A DNA stretch of 23,514 nucleotides. Source: a virus. The translations under genes were made by a program, and so were the position numbers. How positions within the stretch are numbered: position 1 is the stretch's first letter; the number at the start of each line of letters is the position of its first letter. Location: positions 1 to 23,514 of the IMG/VR virus record IMGVR_UViG_3300021478_000113. One strand, written 5' to 3'. The notes under the pieces were generated by a model. The model made no database searches. It worked only from the letters and a program-made list of their open reading frames with translations, and was not told the origin of the DNA. Shown here one piece after another: positions 5,978-15,700 of the stretch.

Positions 5978-6865
5978 ATGAGTTTTACTTTAGCGAACTG
6001 GACATGTGTATCACCGTCCTTAAACCAAGGTCAGGAAACCATAGTGCCTTTTGGTGGTTCCTCGACTGTTGAAAACGCGCCTAACATTTTTATGTATGGC
6101 AGCCCAAATGACACCGTTGCTACGATTTCAGCATCCAACTACTTCTTGGCGCAGTATGCGTCACTCTGCGTTGGCGACTGGATTCTCGGTAATGGTACTG
6201 ATGCAAGCTTCTCGCTCGTTGTAACGGCTGTAAGTTCTACCTCAGTCACTACAGCAAGTACAGGGTTAACGACTTCTATTGGTACTGCCAATATCGTCAA
6301 TAACGCTGTTACCTACGCGAAGATTCAACAAGCATCGGCAGCCAATGTGTTACTTGGAAACCCAACTGGCGGCGCAGCAAACTATTCCGAAGTTACTCTC
6401 GGTAATGGTTTAGACTTCGCAAGCACCGCCTTAGAGTTGAAACCTTCCTACCTAAACGTTGTAGAAGTCAGCTTAACCGCTGCTCAGTTTAATGGAATGT
6501 ATGCAACCCCAGTCCAAGTTATTGCTGCACCTGGCGCGAACAAAATCAATGTCGTTGACAAAGTTGTCATGAACATGACGTTCGTATCAGCGCAGTATGC
6601 TTCTGGTGGTGTTGTCGGTCTTCAATACGGTAACACGGCTCACTTAGCTGGCCCTGCTGCATCAGCTACTGAAGCTGCTTCCGACTATACCGGCGCTGCT
6701 GCTAGCACCGTGTTTAGATTCGGTGGTGGTTTATCGACTGGCGCTCCTATATCAACCTGTGCAAATACCGCCATTTACATCTCGAATGCGACTGGCGCAT
6801 TTACAACGGGTGATTCAACCTTTAAGTGTTGGGTGTACTACGTTACTCTTCCAACAAATTCTTAA
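5978..6865 (+). CDS. Head fibre / capsid decoration-like protein
   Basis: A 295-residue Ser/Thr/Ala/Gly-rich, beta-type protein directly after the capsid gene. Residues 1-100 look like a head-binding domain. Residues 112-132 carry a Y-A-K-I-Q-x-x-S-A-A-N-V-L-L-G-x-P-T-G-G element, a module widely shared among phage fibre proteins. A C-terminal beta domain follows (about residues 155-295). The position between capsid and tail adaptor genes suggests a fibre or decoration protein on the shell rather than the tail; this is inference. AGGAG precedes the start. Confidence 0.6.
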   Translation: MSFTLANWTCVSPSLNQGQETIVPFGGSSTVENAPNIFMYGSPNDTVATISASNYFLAQYASLCVGDWILGNGTDASFSLVVTAVSSTSVTTASTGLTTSIGTANIVNNAVTYAKIQQASAANVLLGNPTGGAANYSEVTLGNGLDFASTALELKPSYLNVVEVSLTAAQFNGMYATPVQVIAAPGANKINVVDKVVMNMTFVSAQYASGGVVGLQYGNTAHLAGPAASATEAASDYTGAAASTVFRFGGGLSTGAPISTCANTAIYISNATGAFTTGDSTFKCWVYYVTLPTNS

Positions 6866-6888
6866 TCGGTTGAAGAGAGGATTTTGGA

Positions 6889-7494
6889 ATGGCTTATACC
6901 AAGACGAGTATTATTTCTTTAGCGGTAATGCTGCTTGGTCATAAGCCTATCCAAACCCTTGACGATGCGGATGATATGGTCATATCCGCAGAGCAAGCAT
7001 TCGATATTCTATTGCCAGCCGTCTTAAGTACGGGCAACTGGCGATTTGCCATGAAGATTCAGCAATTAGTCCTTACAACTGAAATACCACCACCTCAGAC
7101 CAACTGGACGCAGATTTACCTATTGCCTGCCGGTTATCTGAAGAACATACGCATCATTCCCGAAAACTATGTGTATGAGATTTATTCTAATAATCAGATT
7201 TGGTGTAATTGGGGAACACAATCACCCGTTTACATGGAATATGCTTACATGCCGGAAATTGCTACATTTCCAGCCAACTTCATAAATTACTTTATCTATG
7301 AAATTGCTTGCTTCCTTTGCCTGGCAACGGCTCAGAAGCCTGACTACTTCCAAGCGCTGACCGCGCAAAAGAATATACAATGGGCGATTGCGGCTGCGGC
7401 TGACGCTCAAAATAGACCTCAGTTTAATGAATGGGAAATCCCAATGCTTACCAAGAGAAACATCAGTGGTATTATTGGGCCGCAAATAGGTTAG
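6889..7494 (+). CDS. Tail tubular protein A (gp11-like adaptor)
   Basis: A 201-residue protein, the size of T7 gp11 (196). It attaches below the portal as a dodecameric adaptor. Typical features are the start M-A-Y-T-K-T-S-I-I-S-L-A with L-L-G-H, an E-Q-A-F-D-x-L-L-P-A-V-L segment followed by G-N-W-R-F-A (about residues 36-58), L-P-A-G-Y-L (79-84), and a helical C-terminus with A-x-A-A-A-D-A-Q-N (about residues 166-174). It is followed at once by the nozzle gene, as expected. Confidence 0.88.
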   Translation: MAYTKTSIISLAVMLLGHKPIQTLDDADDMVISAEQAFDILLPAVLSTGNWRFAMKIQQLVLTTEIPPPQTNWTQIYLLPAGYLKNIRIIPENYVYEIYSNNQIWCNWGTQSPVYMEYAYMPEIATFPANFINYFIYEIACFLCLATAQKPDYFQALTAQKNIQWAIAAAADAQNRPQFNEWEIPMLTKRNISGIIGPQIG

Positions 7495-7504
7495 GGATTA
7501 TGAA

Positions 7505-10063
7505 ATGCCATACACTTTATGGTCTCAGGATATATTCTCGAAGGGAGAACTCTCGCCCCTAATGTATGCGCGTGCCACTGTTAATGAATATAACAATGGC
7601 TTAAAGACAGCGCAGAACGTCCTGACCTTCCCGACAGGCGCAGCGGGTAAAAGATTCGGTACACTTTATGAATCGACCCTAACTGGGTTTACAGCCTTCG
7701 ACCAGATTTATTTCAACACCTTCCAATACAAGAATGAATGCGTTTACCAGTTACTATTTGCCCCTGGCAATATCTACATTTACCTTGAAGGTTTACTGGT
7801 AGCAACCGTATCAATGTCGCTAACTGCATTGAACGTCTACAATATGTCGACAACTGTCTTAGGGCAATTGTTTAGGACATCAGGTCAAAGCTTTAAGCCA
7901 ATGGATTTAAGCCGTTCAGCTAATTCGCCTGGCACCATTAATGCCTTTACCTCGACAACCTTTTCAACCAGTGCGCCGACCTTTATTGCGAATAGGGTAA
8001 TGCCAGTGATTTTTGCAGTCACCGGCGGTACGATTATGGTTACAGTGCCACCGCTAACGGCAGGTGTCACTTACTTCATAGCGGCAATTTCCACGACTCA
8101 AGCCGCATTATTTGACACACCAGAGGCTGCCAAAGCTTATTTAATTAATCCGGCTGATACCTCAAGTGCCTTTGTGATTACCGGATTAGGCACAGGAACT
8201 ACGACTGTAGCGCCTCAGAACACATGGACATTTGCCGCTGCGACCTTTAAGAACCTGCCAGTCTATGATTTTAACGGCCCTGTAACGTCCTATGACGGTA
8301 TTGTTTTCACCCCTACTGGCACTACAGGTAATGGGGTAGTAATCAATTTAAGCTCGCCCTATGCCCCATTAACGACAGCTTACATTGGGGGTGCGTTCAT
8401 TGGTGGGGGTGGAACATCCCGAATCATCAATGTGAATAGCACTAGCCAGTTTGTTGTCGCTACCCAAACCCCGTTTGATAGCACGGCTGGTATCCAAGGC
8501 AGCCTTGCATTCCTGGCAGAACCTGCGTGGAGTGATGTCAGAGGCTGGCCGCAGGTCTGTTCCAGCTACCAGAACCGAGCGCTTTTTGCGAATACCGCCA
8601 GTCTTCCTAATGGGTTCTGGGCGAGTGTGATTAATGATTATACAGATTATGGCGATTTGACCACAGATGATGACGATGCAATTGCATGGTATCCAACCTC
8701 GGATAACATGAACTTCATTCGATTTATCGTGCCTTATCGAAGCATTACCGTTCACACCAACACGGGTATCTATTCAAGCCCATTGTCGGATATTGCGGCT
8801 ATCACCCCCAATAATTTCACCTTGCAGTTGCAAGATTCAACCCCTGCGGATGTCTTACAACCTCAAGCCATTGACAATCAAATCCTGGTATTATCAGGAA
8901 ATGATGCTCACCAAATGTTATGGGATGGGATAAACAATGCTTATACCAGCAATATTGTCTCGATTATCAATGAGCAAACAATACGTGAACCTCAAGATGA
9001 AACGCCTTTTGCTGCACTGCATCGCGCTGGCAGTCGCTTTGTATTTATCATCAATCTTAATGGCACGATGGCTGTATTCCAAACTCTTCTGACGCAGGGC
9101 GTATCAGGGTTTACCCCACAGGTTATGGAACAGTCCTATGGCTCGGCGTACTTCTTGCAAGCTGGAAGCAGTTCTAATGGCCGTTGCTGGTTCGTAGTTC
9201 AACGACAGATTGCCGCCGCCTTATCCCCAGTGGGTCTTAATGCAGTCGTCTCTCCATTCGTTTTACAGGCTCTGGGTGTCAATCTATCGACTACCTCACC
9301 CACAGCGGTTAAATTCGCAACGACTGGTACTTTGGCTGCTAGTAGCCCTCAAGTCACTACGACCAATTACTACTGGGCGGTAGGGTTAACGGTAGATAAC
9401 TTTCAGGTTTACCTTACCCAAGAAGACGCGATTGCAGGGGTTAACCCTATCGAATGGATAAACATTGGCAACCTTACAACGGTTACACCGTGGCCTTTGT
9501 CAACCATCTTCACCCTTGAAGAACTAACCACTGAGGTTTTCCTGGATTGTGCTGTGCAATATGCTGGCGCTCCTGCTTCTAGCATTACAACAGGAGTTCT
9601 ATTCAATGCCCAGGACGTGAAGATGGTAGGGGATGGCTTTGGCTTTGATTCACCAGCCGAAGATAATGTTGGGAATGTCGTGGTCTTTGATGCTCATGGG
9701 GTGGTGACTCAGGTATCTGAAGCCTTCATAGGCTTCCCAATTAACACCGTTATGGAACCGATGCCCCTGAATATCTCTAGCGGCCCTTCGGCTAAAGAGA
9801 CAACGATTACGAAGCCTAAACGCATAGAATGGGTTAGGTTCATGTTTAATAACACCATCGGTGGTACAATTAATGGTGTGCCAATAGCATTAGCACCCTT
9901 TGACCAAGCGAATATTGGCGAACCGCCATTTCCTGAAAGGGGCATATTTGAAATGAGTATTATGAAAGCGTGGGATGATTTTAATAACCCAGTCTTCACG
10001 ATTGAACATAATGACCCATTTGATATTCAGTTACTTGGCCTTTTCTATTCAGTAGAGATTTAA
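7505..10063 (+). CDS. Tail tubular protein B (gp12-like nozzle)
   Basis: An 852-residue protein, comparable to T7 gp12 (794), forming the hexameric nozzle at the end of the short tail. The N-terminus is diagnostic: F-S-K-G-E-L-S-P-L-M-Y-A-R (about residues 11-23), then G-L-K-T-A-Q-N-V-L-T-F-P-T-G-A-A-G-K-R-F-G-T (about residues 32-53). The remainder is beta-rich, with aromatic and Thr/Gly repeats of a propeller-type body. Ribosome binding site AGGG lies about 9 nt before ATG 7505. Orientation and spacing fit a continuous tail operon. Confidence 0.9.
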   Translation: MPYTLWSQDIFSKGELSPLMYARATVNEYNNGLKTAQNVLTFPTGAAGKRFGTLYESTLTGFTAFDQIYFNTFQYKNECVYQLLFAPGNIYIYLEGLLVATVSMSLTALNVYNMSTTVLGQLFRTSGQSFKPMDLSRSANSPGTINAFTSTTFSTSAPTFIANRVMPVIFAVTGGTIMVTVPPLTAGVTYFIAAISTTQAALFDTPEAAKAYLINPADTSSAFVITGLGTGTTTVAPQNTWTFAAATFKNLPVYDFNGPVTSYDGIVFTPTGTTGNGVVINLSSPYAPLTTAYIGGAFIGGGGTSRIINVNSTSQFVVATQTPFDSTAGIQGSLAFLAEPAWSDVRGWPQVCSSYQNRALFANTASLPNGFWASVINDYTDYGDLTTDDDDAIAWYPTSDNMNFIRFIVPYRSITVHTNTGIYSSPLSDIAAITPNNFTLQLQDSTPADVLQPQAIDNQILVLSGNDAHQMLWDGINNAYTSNIVSIINEQTIREPQDETPFAALHRAGSRFVFIINLNGTMAVFQTLLTQGVSGFTPQVMEQSYGSAYFLQAGSSSNGRCWFVVQRQIAAALSPVGLNAVVSPFVLQALGVNLSTTSPTAVKFATTGTLAASSPQVTTTNYYWAVGLTVDNFQVYLTQEDAIAGVNPIEWINIGNLTTVTPWPLSTIFTLEELTTEVFLDCAVQYAGAPASSITTGVLFNAQDVKMVGDGFGFDSPAEDNVGNVVVFDAHGVVTQVSEAFIGFPINTVMEPMPLNISSGPSAKETTITKPKRIEWVRFMFNNTIGGTINGVPIALAPFDQANIGEPPFPERGIFEMSIMKAWDDFNNPVFTIEHNDPFDIQLLGLFYSVEI

Positions 10064-10075
10064 GAAGGGAAGACT

Positions 10076-10582
10076 ATGTTTTATTTATTGCTAGCTATGC
10101 AAGCTGCCGGAATGATAACCGACTACTTCGGCACGAAGAATCAGGACGAGATGATGAAGATGGGTATGAAAGTCCAGCAAGCTGGAATTGAAGCCAATCT
10201 CTATCAAACCAAACTTGAATCTCAGGATGCCAGCCTGCAAGCCATGAAACAACTACGCCAAACGATTGGCAGCCAGATAGCCGTCAATGCCGCCCGTGGC
10301 ACATCAACCGCTGGCGGAAGCGCTGTGAGCCTTTTAAACGAATCTGTCGCTAACTTCAATTCTGATGAAAGAATCCGAAAGTTAAACCTGCTCGGCAAAG
10401 AGAACCAATTGCGTGCGAATGCTGCCATGTCAAGATTGCAATATAGCGGCGACAGTTCAAAGTTATGGCAAAGTTTTGCACAAAGAACATTCAACAAATT
10501 CCCATCAAGCTTTTCAGGATGGCAAGGTGGAGCGTCAGCGGCTAGCCAAGGCTTTGGCATGACTTCAGCGGCAGGAGCGTAA
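10076..10582 (+). CDS. Internal virion protein, gp14-like
   Basis: A 168-residue protein just before the gp15/gp16-like genes. It begins with a short hydrophobic stretch (about residues 1-15), then a long helix rich in Met, Gln and Lys. The A-R-G-T-S-T-A-G-G-S-A-V-S-L-L-N-E-S segment (73-90) is typical of podoviral small internal virion proteins. In T7 the gp14 protein inserts in the outer membrane when DNA is ejected. The C-terminus is Gly/Ser/Ala-rich. GAAGGGAAG supplies a strong ribosome binding site. Confidence 0.75.
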   Translation: MFYLLLAMQAAGMITDYFGTKNQDEMMKMGMKVQQAGIEANLYQTKLESQDASLQAMKQLRQTIGSQIAVNAARGTSTAGGSAVSLLNESVANFNSDERIRKLNLLGKENQLRANAAMSRLQYSGDSSKLWQSFAQRTFNKFPSSFSGWQGGASAASQGFGMTSAAGA

Positions 10583-10584
10583 TA

Positions 10585-12783
10585 ATGGCTGATTTAGAGT
10601 TTTCTAAGAGCGTTCCAGGTGTAGGTGGTGGCCAGCAAATGCCAGCGCCTTATCATCGCCAAGCACAGGTTGAAGTGACCCCATTTCCTGACTTTCAGTC
10701 TGCAATGAGTAACTATGCAGCCAATACCAATTGGATGTCTTTCATAGGTTCAAATGTCGCCGCTGCCGCGTCTACTGCAATCGCCACAAAGATTGGCGGT
10801 GAGATGGGTAAAAACCCTCAAGGCAATATCGGAATCCCTTTAACTGATTTCGATAAGACGATGCAGAATAGTTATAATACTCAAGCTCAAGCTACATTGA
10901 GTCTTCAAGCTAATAAACTGATTACTGATTCAAATATTGAAACAGCTAAAGCTAATCGTATTACTCCTGAATTGATTGATAAGACAAACCAAAACATTAC
11001 TTCTGGTTTAAAGAATATTTTAAAGAATGCGCCTGATGCTGTAAAACCCAGTATGGAATTGCAATTTGGTAATGCGATGCTTGACCAGAACGCATCATTA
11101 TCAAGTCGTATGCTAAGAGAGCAGAAAGAAGACCAGAAGAACACAACGGCTTATGCCAGTGATATGAATGCACAACACTCTTATTCATTCGGTGTTAATG
11201 GTAATGAAAAAGCTGGACTTGCTGCAATCGAAAATACAAGAAAATTAAATGAAGCGGCTGTAGCATCCCGTTTAATTACACCTGAAGATGCAAAATCAAG
11301 AATTGATTCAGCACGTCAAAGTTATCTCAGTGGTAAAAAGATTAATGAATATGAGAAAGCTCGCGCTCAAGGCAAAGGCGAAGAATTTTTAAAGTCAGTT
11401 GCTGAGAAGTCAGATAAAAGTAATCCTGATTACATGGCAGTGACAAACAACTTGATGCAGTACGTTAATCATCAAGATGCAATGCGCTCTCAAGACCAAT
11501 CACTTCGTTTAGCGAAATTCCAAACTAGCGTTGCCATGAATCCAATGGCACCTGATATGGCATCTCAGCTTCAGGATTTAAAAAATAATGTTTCAGCCGA
11601 TGCTTATGAGAAAGCCCAACTTCATTACATCAATGCAGTAAAGAATTACAACACTGAACAAGGTAATGTGAATAACGCATTGTCATCGTGGAATGACCCA
11701 AGTTCATTTGCACGCTTAAGTGAGAAAGGCATTAACAAAGCTTTTTATATGCAAGTTGGTCGTTACGTTCAGCAAAGAGAACAACAAGGTTCACCAATCA
11801 GTAATGATGAAGCTGAAGTTCAAGTTGCAGCTTCCGCTGGTGGTCGAGTTCCCGTGTTTGAGAAATCACTTGAGAATAAATTGCTGAGTGGAAACCCAGT
11901 CGCAATCTCTTCCGCTGCAAGTCAGATTGATATGTTGAATGACATGGAACAAGGTCGCGTTTACGCAGGTGTTTCAACGAAAGCTAAAGCGATTGCAACT
12001 TTGTTTCAGCAACAACGTGGCTCAATGCCTGATACTGATTTGGCAAGACAGATTACTGATAACTTATCCAATGTCGATGAGAAGATGCAAAAGACATTAG
12101 ACAATTCCTGGAATCTTATTTTGTCATCCAAAGGTGCTGGTGGATTAGGTTCAAATAAATCACTTGCTGATTTTGCACTTCAAGAAGTCGGATTGAATTC
12201 ACGTCACAATGCTGCATTAGGTGGCGCATACTTTGGTGTGATTTACGGTAATGATATTTACAATCAGTTGAACTCAAACTTCATAGCAACACGTGGTGAT
12301 TATCAAGCCGCCCTGAAAATGACACAGGACTATGTTGATACGCATTATGGCGACACATACGTCAATGGCTTTAAGCAAAAGACTGATAGTCCAATCGAGA
12401 AGTATCTCGGTTACAAAGGTAATGACATCACACCGTATGTTCAGCGAGATATGTTAAATCAACTTTCAGTTTCATTTGAACAAGCTAAGAAATCTAGCCC
12501 CAATGATTATTGGGAATCAGTACCACAGAAGAGTGGAATCTTAAGCACAACAGCGCCAGAAGTTTCACGCCATGTCATGACGAAAGATGGCATGAAAGAA
12601 TTCCGTTATCCTGTTGAATTGGTAGGTCGTGCAGGCAACCAATGGGATGTCGTGGTTAAAACCCCTAATGGTCAGCGCAATCTATTCCTCGTAGCTCCTC
12701 ATGTTGGTGTGACGACTTATCATCCAAACAAAGAAGCTATTGAAAAAGACTTTAAAGCCAACAAGAAAAAAGGATGGTTTTAA
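10585..12783 (+). CDS. Internal virion protein, gp15-like
   Basis: A 732-residue, mostly helical protein, close to T7 gp15 (747), in the canonical place between gp14-like and gp16-like genes. The gp15 family builds a tube in the periplasm that carries DNA. Ribosome binding site AGGAG lies 7 nt before ATG 10585. Long Gln/Asn/Lys-rich helices occupy most of the protein; a Val-rich segment near the end (about residues 675-720) is more beta-like. Base composition changes inside the gene: 34 of 60 bases are G or C at 10621-10680 but only 17 of 60 at 10921-10980, suggesting a mosaic origin. Confidence 0.75.
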   Translation: MADLEFSKSVPGVGGGQQMPAPYHRQAQVEVTPFPDFQSAMSNYAANTNWMSFIGSNVAAAASTAIATKIGGEMGKNPQGNIGIPLTDFDKTMQNSYNTQAQATLSLQANKLITDSNIETAKANRITPELIDKTNQNITSGLKNILKNAPDAVKPSMELQFGNAMLDQNASLSSRMLREQKEDQKNTTAYASDMNAQHSYSFGVNGNEKAGLAAIENTRKLNEAAVASRLITPEDAKSRIDSARQSYLSGKKINEYEKARAQGKGEEFLKSVAEKSDKSNPDYMAVTNNLMQYVNHQDAMRSQDQSLRLAKFQTSVAMNPMAPDMASQLQDLKNNVSADAYEKAQLHYINAVKNYNTEQGNVNNALSSWNDPSSFARLSEKGINKAFYMQVGRYVQQREQQGSPISNDEAEVQVAASAGGRVPVFEKSLENKLLSGNPVAISSAASQIDMLNDMEQGRVYAGVSTKAKAIATLFQQQRGSMPDTDLARQITDNLSNVDEKMQKTLDNSWNLILSSKGAGGLGSNKSLADFALQEVGLNSRHNAALGGAYFGVIYGNDIYNQLNSNFIATRGDYQAALKMTQDYVDTHYGDTYVNGFKQKTDSPIEKYLGYKGNDITPYVQRDMLNQLSVSFEQAKKSSPNDYWESVPQKSGILSTTAPEVSRHVMTKDGMKEFRYPVELVGRAGNQWDVVVKTPNGQRNLFLVAPHVGVTTYHPNKEAIEKDFKANKKKGWF

Positions 12784-15700
12784 TGGAAGACAATGTCATT
12801 GAATCAGCGGTAGGTGATATTCACGTTCCTAACAAGGGAACGAAGAATGCGCCCATTGACGCTTCCATTGAGTTCACGCCGCAAAATCCTTTCACGATGG
12901 ATATTCCAGCGAAAGAAGGTCAAGACCAAGGTGTTGCCTATCCTGGCTTTCCAGTAGAACCAGAGAAGACAGGATTCATCAAAACTGCGATTGATGAATT
13001 TAAAGAGATGTCTTCTGAATCACATCTTCTACATGCTGCGAATAGACCACTGACAAAACCTGCCGGAATGCAGGTGCAATACTTTCTCCCTGATGTGAAT
13101 GACAAGTTCTATCATCCTGCTCCTGATGGATGGTCGCCTAAACAGGAAATCGATAAGTTAAGCGATACTGTAGACCCACGATTTATTCCTAAGTTAATGG
13201 ATGCTAAGAATCCTGATGATTTTAAATATCAGTTAGACAGTATTAATGATGAAGCAATGCGTTCAAGAGAGCTTCAGAATGGTTCCACATTAGGTAAGAT
13301 TGTAGGCGGTGGTTTAGGACTTACTCTAGGCAGCATTGAAAACTTCATTCCATTAGCTTCCATTGCTACTAAAGCAAAAGTCGCGTCTGGCTTTATATCT
13401 GCATTCATGAGGTCATCCCCTGGAATCTTGGCAGCGGCAGCTATCCATGAAGGTGCTAATCAAATTGATAAAGTCGATGGTAACTTACCAGACTTTCTGA
13501 AAGACACATTTATTGATGCTGCTTTCGGCATGACATTCTTCGGCGCAATCGGTGCTGGTAAATCATTAATTAACATTGCTGAGTTCAGCAAGTTAAAACA
13601 ATTCGGCAGAGATTGGCTGGATGGTATTGGCTTCAAATACAAAGTTAATGAGAAAGGTGACTTAGAAGGCTTTCAAGCTGTCGATACAACCGGCGGTTCA
13701 TTAAGTGCTGCTAAAGTCACACGCGCACAGGAACATGCAGATGCTGCTTTCTACAAGGGTGGTATCTTCAAGATTCCTTATGTGGGTAATGCAGCGCTCG
13801 CTGCAATATCAGGTAACATTCCTGGAATCAAATATATTTTCGGTTCACCGTTAGTTCAATTGAAGATGTCAGATTATAAAGCCGCTAATGCTTTTGCTGA
13901 TGCTGGCTTTGACCACTTCATTACAACGGCTGGTGAAGCGGCTGGTGGAGTTAGACCTAAGAGTTTTGAATTGAAGGTCAAACAAACTCGCGCCATGCTA
14001 ACAGCACTTAAAGTACAAACAGATGCTCTTCATGCAGAACGCAATGGTTATAAAATAACAGCACGTCCTACTTTGAACATTCAGAATGCTTGGAGTGCAA
14101 TAAAGCAAAAGTCTATCGAAACCTTATCCAAAGAATCTCAGTCAACTGATTACGTTGGACGTGAAGAGTTTATGGATGAGATTCAGAAAGTTTTATACTC
14201 TGGTGAAAATAGCAAACATGCAGCCGTTAATGATGCAGCTTCAATGTATCGAAACGTGATTGATAATACCTGGAAGGATTATCGTAAAGCACATAACCTT
14301 CCTGATAACTGGATGCCGCCAAAAACTGCCGAACAATATTTGATGCGCGTTTATGACACTCAGTTTTTAAATGGCAATGAAGTTGCATGGACTAATGTCG
14401 TTTCTAAATGGCTTTCAGATTCGGATGACTTCATTACGCAGACCATGAAACCCATTCATGATTTGGAAACTCAAATCAAAGATTTTGAAGCAGCCCATAC
14501 CGAAGCAGTGGAAGCATTAGGGAAAAGAGAAGCTGCGCAGAACCCTGGTACTGGCATCGTGCCATATACCACTGAAGTTGGCCCAGGGATTAGAACCTAT
14601 CAAGTTCCTGAACAAAAAAGATTAACCTCTGGGGTTAAAGAAATTCCTGACAAGAGAACAGGGATTGAGAATGACCATGTCATGACATTGGCGAAGATGC
14701 GCCAACAATTAACTGACATGAAAGAAAAACTTCAAAATGATTTACGCAACAATCCTGAATACAACATTCATGTTGATAATGTTCATGCACTTTCTGCGGA
14801 TGAAGCTAAAGAACTCAAAGGCTTGTTAAAGCCGATGAAAGACTTGCAGAAAAAAATAGATGAGCAGCAACTTGTCGTTTCTGATTTAAAGAAAAAGAAG
14901 TCACGCAAATTATCCACGACAAAGAAACAAGAAACAGTTGAAAAGGCTAAACCTCATGCCGAAGAATTTGTCGCGCAAAAAGAACAAGTCGAAGCCGAAG
15001 AAGCAAAGTTGCACGAACTTAAAAGTCAACACTCGGATGAAGAATATCGTCTTTACGACCAAGCACGAAGTGGTAACATTAATCCACGGCTTTACTATCC
15101 TGAAAACTTTAAATTCAAAGACGTGAATGACAGATTAAAATTCCGTGATGTTCATACTAATGATTTCGTAAGGCAAAACGCTGCTAAAGCATATTACAAT
15201 TCAATTATGAATATGCACCCTGAAGATATTGTTTCAGATGTCTTTGGTAAAGTGATGGGTAATGGCGAATCAAATCCATTGAAAAAACGCACGCTAATGA
15301 TTCCTGATGAAATACTTTATAACAATAATTTCTTAACCAAAGATGTTTTTGCTAAGACTGCAAATTACGTTAACTATCTTTCAAAACGAACTCATTTAAA
15401 AACTTCATTTGATAATGTAACTGTTAACGGAAACTTTGAAGAACTAGCAGAAAATCTTTTAACAGAATACAAAACAAGGCGTGCTTACATAAATCAGCGC
15501 ATTGAGAAATTAACCGATGAAAAAGAGATTACAAAACAAAAGAAGTTATTGAAGAAAGAAGCAGAGAAATTCAATGACATCAAAACAACAATGAAACGTC
15601 TCTTTGAAAATAGAATGATGGGCATTAACAAGCGTGATGATTTTGACATTATGGCACGTAGAACGTGGATGTCATTAACGGCAGCCGCAAACCTACATAA

